Origin: an uncultured Clostridia bacterium
Lineage (GTDB): Bacteria > Bacillota > Clostridia > Christensenellales > UBA1242
Reading direction: 5' to 3'
Assembly (NCBI GenBank): GCA_944361835.1
Contig: CALVTI010000021.1
Coordinates: 1-32,172, forward strand
Length of the DNA stretch: 32,172 bases
The first letter of the stretch is position 1; each line of letters opens with the position of its first letter. The translations under genes were made by a program, and so were the position numbers. The notes under the pieces are model-generated. The model made no database searches, was not told the DNA's origin, and was given only the letters and a program-made list of their open reading frames with translations. Shown piece after piece: positions 17,244 to 25,000 of this stretch.

Positions 17244-18293
17244 ATGATAGAAAGAGCAGTTTTACTTGTCCCAACTTTCAAAAACTACGAGAAACCAAAT
17301 TTTGAAGAACTAGAGAGGCTGGCCCACACGGCCGGCCTTGAGGTCGTGTATGAAGACAGTCAGTTTGTGAGAGAGGTTAGCCCTGCCACGCTTTTTGGCT
17401 CAGGCAAACTTGAGAAGCTCGCCTCAAAAATTCCTAGCCTCAAAGCAGATGTCGTCATCATTGACCATGAGCTCACTGGCTCGCAGACTACTAATATATC
17501 AAACATGCTAAATGTCAAAGTTATAGACAGAATAGCGCTCATTTTAGATATTTTTGCTCAAAGAGCGACCACGCAAGAAGGAAAGCTTCAAGTTGAGCTT
17601 GCTCAGCTAAAATACATTTTGCCTAGGCTCTCCTCTATTGAAGGCACGAGCGGAAGGTTTGGCTCGGCTGGCGTGGGCATGAGAGGCCCGGGTGAAACTC
17701 AGCTTGAGACGGACAAGAGAATAGTGAGAGATAGAATTTCGAGACTTTCTAAAGAGATAATAAAAATAAAAAAGCAAAGGGATTTAAATAGAAAAAAGCG
17801 CAAGGCGGGAGAGAAAAAGAGGGTCGCCATCGTAGGCTACACAAACTCAGGCAAGAGCACACTTCTAAACAAGCTTTCAAAAGCCAATATCTACGCAGAC
17901 GACAAACTTTTTGCCACACTTGAGACGACAAGCAAAAGCGTCTGGCTTGGAGACGGCGTCTCCATAATTTTGACCGACACCGTGGGATTTATCAGCAATC
18001 TTCCTCACAGCCTTGTAGACGCCTTTGCGTCCACGCTGGAAGAGGCGAGCGAGGCCGACCTTATTCTTCATGTCGTGGATATTTCAAACCCAGACTACAA
18101 AAGCCAAATGAGCGTGACTGAAAAGACGCTTGAGGAGATCGGAGCAGGAGAACTTCCCACAGTTGTCGCTTACAACAAATGTGACAAAATTCACCCTCAG
18201 CTTGAGCTGAAACCAAACGAAGTTTTTGTTTCGGCTACTACAGGAAAGGGGATAGAAGAGCTAAAGGAGCTCATCAAACAAATGTTAAAATAA
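17244..18293 (+). CDS. hflX: Ribosome-associated GTPase HflX
   Basis: HflX binds the 50S subunit and splits stalled ribosomes during heat or antibiotic stress. The N-terminal HflX domain (residues 1-~165) includes RIALILDIFAQRATTQEGKLQVELAQLKY (quoted in part: AQRATTQEGKLQVELAQL) and GPGETQLETDKR. A short coiled coil precedes the G domain: G1 GYTNSGKS from residue 198, G3 DTVGF at 245, G4 NKCD at 311, SATTG at 330. At 349 residues it lacks the C-terminal extension seen in longer homologues (about 400 or more). It has its own promoter and apparently a leaderless mRNA, and ends at a bidirectional terminator. Confidence 0.95.
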   Translation: MIERAVLLVPTFKNYEKPNFEELERLAHTAGLEVVYEDSQFVREVSPATLFGSGKLEKLASKIPSLKADVVIIDHELTGSQTTNISNMLNVKVIDRIALILDIFAQRATTQEGKLQVELAQLKYILPRLSSIEGTSGRFGSAGVGMRGPGETQLETDKRIVRDRISRLSKEIIKIKKQRDLNRKKRKAGEKKRVAIVGYTNSGKSTLLNKLSKANIYADDKLFATLETTSKSVWLGDGVSIILTDTVGFISNLPHSLVDAFASTLEEASEADLILHVVDISNPDYKSQMSVTEKTLEEIGAGELPTVVAYNKCDKIHPQLELKPNEVFVSATTGKGIEELKELIKQMLK

Positions 18294-18320
18294 AATGCGA
18301 GCTAAAAAGCTCGCATTTTT
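18292..18320 (+). terminator. Bidirectional terminator between hflX and the Cys-rich gene
   Basis: A perfect 12-pair stem (18292-18303 with 18308-18319) closes an AAAA loop and is flanked by A and T runs, so it can end both convergent transcripts. The hflX stop codon overlaps its left edge. Confidence 0.9.
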
Positions 18321-18331
18321 ATGTACTCTGC

Positions 18332-18535
18332 TTAGCAACCTTTATTGCAGCCACCAAAACCGTTTCCACAGCCACAGCAAGAAAGAAGTATTATAAGCCA
18401 GAGCAAGCTACAGATGTCCATGCCAGTGCCAGTTCCGCAACCACAGCTAGACAAGAGAAGTAAAAGCACTATGAGCGTGCAGCAGTCACAGCCGTTGTTG
18501 CCACCAAAGCCACCACCAAAACCGCCAAAATTCAT
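18332..18535 (-). CDS. Small Gly/Cys-rich hydrophobic protein
   Basis: The 67-residue product has 11 cysteines (16, 18, 19, 31, 33, 42, 53, 54, 56, 63, 67) and many glycines. Two hydrophobic stretches (about 20-30 and 43-52) are each followed by a CGCG motif (S-S-C-G-C-G at 29-34 and S-C-C-G-C-G at 52-57), so the protein seems to be an internal duplication with a 23-residue period. A perfect AGGAGG (18549-18544) lies 8 bases before the ATG, which argues it is real. Cys-rich miniproteins of this look are annotated in several Clostridia, sometimes under unhelpful names; I know of no assigned role. Metal binding or a spore/envelope structural role are guesses. Confidence 0.8.
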   Translation of the reverse strand: MNFGGFGGGFGGNNGCDCCTLIVLLLLLSSCGCGTGTGMDICSLLWLIILLSCCGCGNGFGGCNKGC

Positions 18536-18570
18536 TCGTGTGTCCTCCTTTTGTATATTGAAACCCTAAA

Positions 18571-18599
18571 AATATGTAATTTTATCTTTTGTACATCAA
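18571..18599 (-). promoter_or_regulatory. Candidate promoter of the Cys-rich gene
   Basis: On the minus strand TTGATG (18599-18594) and CATATT (18576-18571) are 17 bases apart, giving a leader of about 30 bases with AGGAGG. The -10 box is a moderate match, so this is tentative. Confidence 0.4.
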
Positions 18600-18666
18600 A
18601 ATTTTGTCCTTGGTTTCACTATCATTCTATGCCAAAGCCTCAAAAGTGTTCTTTTCTCAAAAATTG

Positions 18667-18678
18667 TTTTCGACAAAA
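18667..18678 (-). promoter_or_regulatory. Spo0A-box-like site
   Basis: Read on the minus strand the 12-mer TTTTGTCGAAAA contains TGTCGAA, the core recognised by Spo0A in Bacillus and Clostridium. The same 12-mer occurs in the promoter region at 28405-28416. It lies far from the predicted starts of both flanking genes (about 100 and 160 bases), so its target is unclear. Confidence 0.35.
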
Positions 18679-18799
18679 CTAGAACTTTTTCTTTCGCATA
18701 TAAATGGTGGCAATCATTAAAATATAATCGTACTAACTTTGGCGTTTTTCTGGCTTTGTAACAAAAGATAAAAAAATGACAAATTTTTTATCCAATTCG

Positions 18800-18828
18800 T
18801 TGACAAAATATGGAGCATAATGTAAACT
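18800..18828 (+). promoter_or_regulatory. Promoter of the Ig-module surface protein gene
   Basis: Consensus TTGACA (18800-18805) and TAAACT (18823-18828) are 17 bases apart. Transcription should start near 18835, leaving a leader of about 36 bases that contains AGGAG at 18857-18861. Confidence 0.85.
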
Positions 18829-18870
18829 AATCTCGTTCTAACTAAAACTTACTAATAGGAGCTTAAATTG

Positions 18871-21800
18871 ATGAAAAGATTAAAAAAACTAGCTATTGCC
18901 TTGGCATTCATTCTTAGCTTCGGCATATTCGCACCGGCCGTTAGCTTCGTGTCTGCCGAACCACTTGTTGAGACTTTTTCTATGACTGAAGGAGAAGCTA
19001 TTTCAATAGCAGGATTTAAGTCTACTGGCACTGTTGGAAATCCTATCGAATTCCCAAGCGCTACAATTAGAGACGGCGGTTCTGGCCTTACTCAAGAGAT
19101 TACAGTTAAGAATATCTATGGTAGGACTATGGAGCTTGAGGGAAACACGTTTAAACCTACCAAAAGCGGGACATACAACGTTACTTACACATTAAAAAGT
19201 GGCGAAGATGTCGTATTTGAAAAGACTTTGACCTTGACTGTGGCTGAGAGCATTGAAGGCTATGAGATGATATATCCTACAAACCCAGCTGAAATCATAC
19301 CTACTGAGATAGGTAGACCTACTGAGGGGAACGATATTACTGTAGTTCTTCCAAAAGTTACAGTAGAGCAGGACGACAAAGAAATAACTAATGCCTGGGA
19401 CGATGTGACAGCTTCTGTTACTGTAAACGGAGTTGAGACTCCACTCGAGAAAAACAGCGAGGGCTTTTTCACTTACACAGTTACTTCAGCTAGTGCACTT
19501 GGAGCATATACTTTCACATACAAATATACTTTGCAGACTACGGGAGAGTTTGTTTATGCCACCAAGACTATGCAGGTGAGTGCTGGCTACGACAACGACA
19601 CAGATTATAGAGTGTCATGGGGTAGCACTAGACCTTCTAGCGCACAGCTTGGTGTAGAGACCACACTTCCTACAGTTTCTGGCGTTGATGACGACGGAAA
19701 TGCAGTTGATGTTCACTATAAAGTCAATGTGACATACTCGAAAGACGGAAGCACTCCAGATTCAGCAAACGAAACCCTAGAGACAAGAGATGGAAGAGTT
19801 TATTTCACTCCAAACAAAGTAGGCTCATATAATGTGACCTACACTGTCACAAATTTCTTTGGCAAAGCTCCTACTGTAGCTTCTACCAGCTTTGAAATTA
19901 GATGTGACGAAGATACTAAAAGACCTACTCCAGTAGTAGTTGAACCATATGTAACTGGTGACATTGTAAATGGCGAACTTGAATACACTGAAGCGACTCA
20001 TAAGCTCGCGACTCGCACGACGCCAGAAAACATAATGATTTATCCTATTTGGGCAGACGATAATGCAAACAAGTATGTAGAAAACAACTTGACTCTTTAC
20101 AGAACTATCATGAATAGTTCTGGAGATACGATTTTCGATGAGACTGAGCTCAAGGGTGACTATGCAGGGAAAATTCTTGTCATAAATCCTAGCGCTGAAA
20201 TTATAGCTCAAATGGAGAGCGCTGATGTGGCAGATTCCACAGTTCTCCTTAAGGGCTACACCAAAGCTCAGCTTTACATCTTGGGAGAAGACGTAGTTAA
20301 GCTCAACGATGGTTCAAACTACACTATTTACTATATGGCTAAGGATGCTCAGTCCAATGAGAACTCAGCATCTTATACAATGAGAGTGAGCTCTACAGAA
20401 GACACAGATGCTCCTACAATCACCTTTACAGAGAACCTTCCTGATGCAGTTATGCTCGATGAGCTCATTAGCTTTACAAGACCTACTGCTACAGATGTAG
20501 ACAATGTAGACACAAGAATGCTTGTTGACGTGACATACAAGCTCTACAGAGCTGAGGTCGAGGTAGACCTCGAACAAGAGGAGAATGCAAGCCTTAGAGA
20601 CCTTCTTGTTTACAATGAAGACACAGCTAGATATGAAATTACAATTTCAGACTCTACTATCACAAGACTTGAGATTATCGCATCGACAGAAGACGATGCT
20701 GGAAACCCTGCTGAAGAGATTAAGAGTGTAGTAGTCGTTTCATCAGGCGACACTCAAGCTACTGAGATAAAAGAAGTTGAGGCAGGTTCTCTTGTGGGAG
20801 AGAATGAGGCAGTACAATACGAACCTGTAACTCTTCCTACTATAACTTACACAGAAGACCTTCCACAATATACAAAAATAAGCTTCTATATCGTTCACAG
20901 CGCGACCGGCACAGTTTATGATGTTTCATTAAATCAAAATGATGGCTATAGCTATGAGCTCACAGATGATGGAATGAAGATTTCTGGAGCAAAATTCACT
21001 CCTACAAAATCTGGACAATATGACATTTATGTGACTACAGAAGATGCTGCTGGAAACATTACTGTTCAAAAGTTTGACCTTGGCGTCATTGGAAACATGA
21101 ATGAAGCAGATATGAAGTTTGAAAATCTTCCATCAACAATCTCAGGCGGAACCCTTGAGCTTGGAGAGTCAGCTTCACTTCCTATTCCTACTATAAACCT
21201 TGAAGAGGGTTACTCCTACACTTATAGGGTAGTTAAGGTGTCTGGCCCAGATGGTGCAGTTTTGAGCAACAATATGTTTACACCATCTAAGGTCGGGACT
21301 TACGAACTTCAATATGTTGCAGACATCACAGACGCTCTTGATTCTACTACAACTATAAGAAGCAAAGTATATCAAGTCGAAGTTGTTGATACTACTGGTC
21401 CAACTATAAACGATGTTTACTACAAGCCTCAATATCAAATGAGCGAAGGCATTGCAATTATCCTTCCAGGCGCGTATGATATTAGCGGAATAGATTATAC
21501 TCAGTCTACAGTTACTATCTCTTCATCTAGAACTAACAGAACTTATAAATTGAGTGATCTTGCTAATGAAAGCTATGTAACTGACAACAACATTGAGTTT
21601 GATCAAAACGGCGACATTCTCTACACTTTCCCAAATGACAATCTTGTTTATACCATAACATACAGCTTTACAGACACTTTGGGACAAACCACAGAGAGAT
21701 CTTATACAGTGAATGTTGGCGACACTGAACAACCAAGACTTGTCGTTGATGACTCACTCTTTAAAGGCATTTACTCGCTCACAGAGATGAGAAATAACCC

Positions 21801-22170
21801 ACTTGTTATCGACGTGGCAAAAATAACAGCTACAGACAATATCGAACTCGCAGAAGACTGGGTAGCTGACCACCTTGAGGTTACAGTTAGAAACATTGAT
21901 ACAGGAACGACCTTTACTTCTACCTCCCAAGGCTCTTTCACTTACAATCTTACCGAAGCAGGCCGTTATGAAGTTACTTTCATAATTGAAGACGCTGCTG
22001 GAAATGAGAGAAAAGTTGAAAGAAGGTTTGAAGTGACTGAAGAAGGAAATCCTGGAATGAACACTGAGGAAATCATAGGAACAGTTTTGATTGTAATTTC
22101 AGTGCTTGTTCTTGCAGGTGTAATCGTATACTTCATCGTTTCTAAGAAAAAGCTTGAAGGCAAAAAATAG
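18871..22170 (+). CDS. Exported Ig-like repeat protein with C-terminal membrane anchor
   Basis: The 1,099-residue product starts with a classical signal peptide (KRLKK, hydrophobic core, cleavage likely after A29). The rest is a chain of about eight beta-rich modules of 80-130 residues, each ending in a strand such as GTYNVTYTL, GSYNVTYTV, GQYDIYVTTEDAAGN, GTYELQYVAD or GRYEVTFIIEDAAGN, with DTDAPTI, DTTGPTI or DTEQPRL linkers typical of bacterial Ig-like and HYR-type stalks. It ends in one membrane span (about 1070-1091) and a KKKLEGKK tail; no LPXTG, SLH or enzyme domain is seen. A surface stalk or adhesin is likely. I preferred ATG 18871 over an in-frame TTG one codon earlier. Cysteine is almost absent (one residue). 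Confidence 0.85.
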   Translation: MKRLKKLAIALAFILSFGIFAPAVSFVSAEPLVETFSMTEGEAISIAGFKSTGTVGNPIEFPSATIRDGGSGLTQEITVKNIYGRTMELEGNTFKPTKSGTYNVTYTLKSGEDVVFEKTLTLTVAESIEGYEMIYPTNPAEIIPTEIGRPTEGNDITVVLPKVTVEQDDKEITNAWDDVTASVTVNGVETPLEKNSEGFFTYTVTSASALGAYTFTYKYTLQTTGEFVYATKTMQVSAGYDNDTDYRVSWGSTRPSSAQLGVETTLPTVSGVDDDGNAVDVHYKVNVTYSKDGSTPDSANETLETRDGRVYFTPNKVGSYNVTYTVTNFFGKAPTVASTSFEIRCDEDTKRPTPVVVEPYVTGDIVNGELEYTEATHKLATRTTPENIMIYPIWADDNANKYVENNLTLYRTIMNSSGDTIFDETELKGDYAGKILVINPSAEIIAQMESADVADSTVLLKGYTKAQLYILGEDVVKLNDGSNYTIYYMAKDAQSNENSASYTMRVSSTEDTDAPTITFTENLPDAVMLDELISFTRPTATDVDNVDTRMLVDVTYKLYRAEVEVDLEQEENASLRDLLVYNEDTARYEITISDSTITRLEIIASTEDDAGNPAEEIKSVVVVSSGDTQATEIKEVEAGSLVGENEAVQYEPVTLPTITYTEDLPQYTKISFYIVHSATGTVYDVSLNQNDGYSYELTDDGMKISGAKFTPTKSGQYDIYVTTEDAAGNITVQKFDLGVIGNMNEADMKFENLPSTISGGTLELGESASLPIPTINLEEGYSYTYRVVKVSGPDGAVLSNNMFTPSKVGTYELQYVADITDALDSTTTIRSKVYQVEVVDTTGPTINDVYYKPQYQMSEGIAIILPGAYDISGIDYTQSTVTISSSRTNRTYKLSDLANESYVTDNNIEFDQNGDILYTFPNDNLVYTITYSFTDTLGQTTERSYTVNVGDTEQPRLVVDDSLFKGIYSLTEMRNNPLVIDVAKITATDNIELAEDWVADHLEVTVRNIDTGTTFTSTSQGSFTYNLTEAGRYEVTFIIEDAAGNERKVERRFEVTEEGNPGMNTEEIIGTVLIVISVLVLAGVIVYFIVSKKKLEGKK

Positions 22171-22174
22171 AATT

Positions 22175-22208
22175 AAAAAATTCTAGCAAAAACTGCTAGA
22201 ATTTTTTT
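22175..22208 (+). terminator. Rho-independent terminator after the Ig-module gene
   Basis: TTCTAGCA (22181-22188) and TGCTAGAA (22194-22201) form a stem with a five-base loop, extended by an A6/T6 pairing and followed by a T run (22202-22208). The A-rich left arm means it could also work in reverse. Confidence 0.9.
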
Positions 22209-22249
22209 ATGTCTGCTTAAAAAAAACTGTTTGGGTAAAAATAAATTAT

Positions 22250-22621
22250 ATGTTGGATATAAGGAGTAAGATAGTTTTAAGGTATTTAATAAAGCAGTGT
22301 TATGAAGGCTCTTATAAGATTATTGAAATAGATGACATAATTTCTTGCCTGCCTCAAAAGTACGGCGCGGATAGAGAGAGCGTCAAACAAATAGTAAATC
22401 ATTTGGCTTCTACTGACTACATATCCGTGAAGTATAGTGACGAAGATGTATATTGTCTCAGCGCTTTGCCTTTCGGCAGGCAGTATGTCGAGAGTGAAGA
22501 GGAACAAGAAAAAAAGTCCAAAAAGCTCAAATCCGTAGCTAGAGGCGCATATATTGCCCTATTCTTTATTGCATTATTAGGCGCATTTTTGGGAACACTT
22601 ATCTATAATATTCTTTTCTAG
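22250..22621 (+). CDS. Small membrane-tethered protein, paralogue A
   Basis: The 123-residue product has a predicted helical head resembling a winged-helix fold (residues ~1-75: LRYLIKQC, IDDIISCLPQKYG, VKQIVNHLASTDYISVKYSDEDVYCLS), a charged Glu/Lys linker (~80-93) and one C-terminal membrane span (~98-121). It aligns along its whole length with the next gene: shared MLD start, ..Y.I...I......KY.....V..I...L...DY....SD...Y. pattern. The fold assignment is inference. No convincing binding site precedes the ATG; MLD is chosen because the paralogue starts the same way. A weak promoter is possible just upstream. Function unknown. Confidence 0.75.
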   Translation: MLDIRSKIVLRYLIKQCYEGSYKIIEIDDIISCLPQKYGADRESVKQIVNHLASTDYISVKYSDEDVYCLSALPFGRQYVESEEEQEKKSKKLKSVARGAYIALFFIALLGAFLGTLIYNILF

Positions 22622-22630
22622 AGAGGATAT

Positions 22631-22993
22631 GTGTTAGACAGGAAGGAAAGACTCGTTATGGAATTTTTGAGCAAGGTGTGCACAGACAAGCGTTCATACC
22701 TTATTTCTGCAAACCAAATTGCAGAATATGTATCAAAAAAATATGTCTTGCCTGTCGCTGAACTGGACGATATTATGATTTCTCTTTCAAAAGACAACTA
22801 TCTTGACTTTGTCGTCAGCGATGGCAAACGAGGATATTTCTATTGTATAAACTTAAAAAACAAAGGCTTGACTTATCAAAGAGATGTAAGAAAACACAAA
22901 AAAGAAGTAGCCCTTTTACTGCTTAGGACGCTAGGCATAACAATTCTTTCTTTTGTACTCGGCATTTTGTTAAAAGCAATATTTGGTGGCTAG
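22631..22993 (+). CDS. Small membrane-tethered protein, paralogue B
   Basis: The 120-residue product begins with GTG (GAGAGG sits 4 bases upstream) and repeats the plan of its neighbour: MLDRKERLVMEFLSK, a helical head with ANQIAEYVSKKYVLPVAELDDIM, a beta-wing-like YLDFVVSDGKRGYFYC, a basic linker (DVRKHKKEV) and a C-terminal membrane span (~95-117). Tandem duplication is the simplest explanation. The two are nine bases apart and likely co-transcribed. The uvrB promoter begins five bases after the stop. The topology suggests a cytosolic DNA-binding or protein-binding head held at the membrane, but no function is known to me. Confidence 0.77.
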   Translation: MLDRKERLVMEFLSKVCTDKRSYLISANQIAEYVSKKYVLPVAELDDIMISLSKDNYLDFVVSDGKRGYFYCINLKNKGLTYQRDVRKHKKEVALLLLRTLGITILSFVLGILLKAIFGG

Positions 22994-22997
22994 ATAC

Positions 22998-23026
22998 TTG
23001 AATAGGTGAGCAAATGGTGGTATAAT
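22998..23026 (+). promoter_or_regulatory. Promoter of uvrB-uvrA, close to the start codon
   Basis: TTGAAT (22998-23003) and a perfect TATAAT (23021-23026) have a 17-base spacer. Transcription should begin at 23033-23034, and the ATG at 23034 is the likely start. No LexA/DinR box of the GAAC-N4-GTTC kind is visible in this region. Confidence 0.85.
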
Positions 23027-23033
23027 GATAGGA

Positions 23034-24992
23034 ATGGAAGAAAGAAAATTTGAACTAGTGAGCAAATTTAAGCCTTCTGGCGACCAGCCTGAGGCCATCG
23101 AAAAGCTGGTCGAAGGTGTCGAAGATGGGCTTCAGTCTCAGGTGTTACTTGGTGTGACGGGAAGCGGAAAGACCTTTACTATGGCAAACATAATTCAAAA
23201 GGTAAACAGGCCGACGCTCGTCATAGCTCACAATAAGACCTTGGCTGCCCAGCTCTGTAACGAGTTTAGGGAGTTTTTTCCAAACAATAGAGTTGAGTTT
23301 TTTGTCTCATACTATGACTACTATCAGCCTGAAGCATATATTGTAAGCTCAGACACTTATATTGAAAAAGATATGGCTGTAAACGAAGAGATAGACAAAC
23401 TTCGAAACTCAGCCACAGCTTCGCTCCTTGAGAGGAGCGACACTATTGTTGTGGCCTCAGTTTCGTGTATTTATGGCCTCGGCAACCCAGAAGAATATTT
23501 AAACCTTCAGATTTCACTTAGAGAAGGCCAACAGATCTCCCGAAACGAAGTCATGAAAAACCTAATAGCCATTCAATACACTCGCAACGAGGTAGATTTT
23601 CATCGTACGACTTTTAGAGCTAAGGGAGATGTCTTAGATATCTTTCCTGCAAACAGCTCGGAGATTGCTATAAGAGTAGAGTTTTTTGGAGATGAAATCG
23701 ATAAAATATATGAGTTTGAGGCCGTTTCTGGGCATGTTTTAAGCACTTTAAAGCATGTTTCGATTTATCCCGCCAGTCACTATGCTGTGGGCTCACAGAG
23801 GCTAAAAGACGCCTTAGAGCGCATTGAGGCTGACATGAGAGAAGAAGTCAAAGTGTTTGAGGAGCAGGGCAAACTCATAGAGGCACAAAGACTCAAAGAG
23901 AGAGTCATGTACGACCTCGAGATGATGCGAGAGGTGGGATATTGCAACGGGATAGAAAACTATTCTAGATATTTTGACGGGAGAGATATAGGAGACCCGC
24001 CATTTACGCTCATGGACTATTTCCCGAGTGGATACCTCACTCTCATAGACGAAAGCCACATGACCATTCCACAGATCAGGGCTATGTATAATGGCGATAG
24101 GGCTAGAAAGACAAGCCTTGTCGAATATGGCTTTAGGCTAAAGGCGGCTTTTGACAACAGGCCTCTAAATTTTACAGAGTTCAACCAAAAGCTTGGTCAA
24201 ACTGTTTATATCTCAGCCACCCCAGCTAAATATGAGCTAGAAAAGGCTGGTCAAGTAGTAGAACAGATTATTAGACCAACAGGGCTTTTAGACCCGATCG
24301 TCGAAGTAGTGCCTACCGATGGGCAGATTGAGAGACTTTTGTTTGAAGTGGACAAAGTCATTAAAAAAGGCAACAGGGTCTTGGTTACAACGCTGACAAA
24401 GAAGATGGCTGAGAGTCTTAGCGCCTACCTCATTGAGAGAGAAATTAAGACAAAGTATCTCCATAGCGAAATAGATACCATGGAGAGAATAGAGATATTA
24501 AATGGGCTTAGGAGTGGCGAGTTTGACGTGCTAGTGGGCATTAACCTCTTAAGAGAGGGGCTAGATTTGCCTGAGGTAGAGCTAGTGTGTATTTTAGACG
24601 CTGACAAAGAAGGTTTTCTTAGAAGCGAAGGCGCTCTCATACAGACGATTGGAAGAGTGGCGAGAAATAGTGAGGGCAGAGTTATAATGTTTGCAGACAC
24701 CATCACAGACTCCATGAGGCGAGCTATAGACGAGACGAGCAGGAGAAGAAAAATACAGGAAGAATACAACAAGGCGCACAACATTATTCCTAAAACCATT
24801 AAAAAAGAGGTCAAAAACACTCTTGAAATCACAAAGAAAGTCACAGCTGACGGCATGGAGAAGAAGGAAGTTCCTAAAGAGATAGAAAGACTTAAAGGCC
24901 TCATGAAAGTCGCCTCTAGCCAGCTTGACTTTGAGACCGCTATAGAGCTTAGAAACAAGATTGCAGAACTAAAGAAATTTATGAAAGAATAG
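23034..24992 (+). CDS. uvrB: Excinuclease ABC subunit B
   Basis: UvrB receives damaged DNA from UvrA, verifies the lesion and recruits UvrC. The 652-residue product contains [10 protein letters not shown], the Walker A GVTGSGKT (residues 40-47), the strand-separating hairpin [12 protein letters not shown], the DESHMT motif of helicase superfamily 2, the GRVARNSEG motif, and a C-terminal UVR coiled-coil domain ([22 protein letters not shown] in part) for UvrC. I reject an ATG nine bases upstream (23025) because it lies within the -10 box; the MEERKFELV start fits the family. Its mRNA is predicted to be leaderless. uvrA follows after eight bases. Confidence 0.96.
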   Translation: MEERKFELVSKFKPSGDQPEAIEKLVEGVEDGLQSQVLLGVTGSGKTFTMANIIQKVNRPTLVIAHNKTLAAQLCNEFREFFPNNRVEFFVSYYDYYQPEAYIVSSDTYIEKDMAVNEEIDKLRNSATASLLERSDTIVVASVSCIYGLGNPEEYLNLQISLREGQQISRNEVMKNLIAIQYTRNEVDFHRTTFRAKGDVLDIFPANSSEIAIRVEFFGDEIDKIYEFEAVSGHVLSTLKHVSIYPASHYAVGSQRLKDALERIEADMREEVKVFEEQGKLIEAQRLKERVMYDLEMMREVGYCNGIENYSRYFDGRDIGDPPFTLMDYFPSGYLTLIDESHMTIPQIRAMYNGDRARKTSLVEYGFRLKAAFDNRPLNFTEFNQKLGQTVYISATPAKYELEKAGQVVEQIIRPTGLLDPIVEVVPTDGQIERLLFEVDKVIKKGNRVLVTTLTKKMAESLSAYLIEREIKTKYLHSEIDTMERIEILNGLRSGEFDVLVGINLLREGLDLPEVELVCILDADKEGFLRSEGALIQTIGRVARNSEGRVIMFADTITDSMRRAIDETSRRRKIQEEYNKAHNIIPKTIKKEVKNTLEITKKVTADGMEKKEVPKEIERLKGLMKVASSQLDFETAIELRNKIAELKKFMKE

Positions 24993-25000
24993 GTGAAGAT

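Larger units (their letters stand above)
18536..18870. other. 335-base divergent intergenic region
   Basis: No gene is supported here. It contains the binding site and candidate promoter of the minus-strand Cys-rich gene, a Spo0A-box-like palindromic 12-mer (18667-18678), and the strong promoter of the Ig-module gene. The middle part (about 18600-18790) is AT-rich with an unpaired TATAAT at 18723-18728 that has no convincing -35 box. A small RNA cannot be excluded, but no terminator is seen inside the region. Confidence 0.6.

Noticed and set aside
18345-18569. Proline/glutamine-rich open frame on the plus strand opposite the Cys-rich gene
   Set aside because: Its composition is what Gly- and Cys-rich codons give when read in reverse, and it has no ribosome binding site, while the minus-strand gene has a perfect AGGAGG.
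18723-18728. TATAAT in the gap before the Ig-module gene as an additional promoter
   Set aside because: No acceptable -35 hexamer at 15-19 bases upstream on this strand.
23025-23033. Upstream ATG as the uvrB start
   Set aside because: It lies within the TATAAT of the uvrB promoter and adds residues not expected in the family.
22998-23033. LexA/DinR SOS box before uvrB
   Set aside because: No GAAC-N4-GTTC-type palindrome is present in the promoter or the preceding gap.
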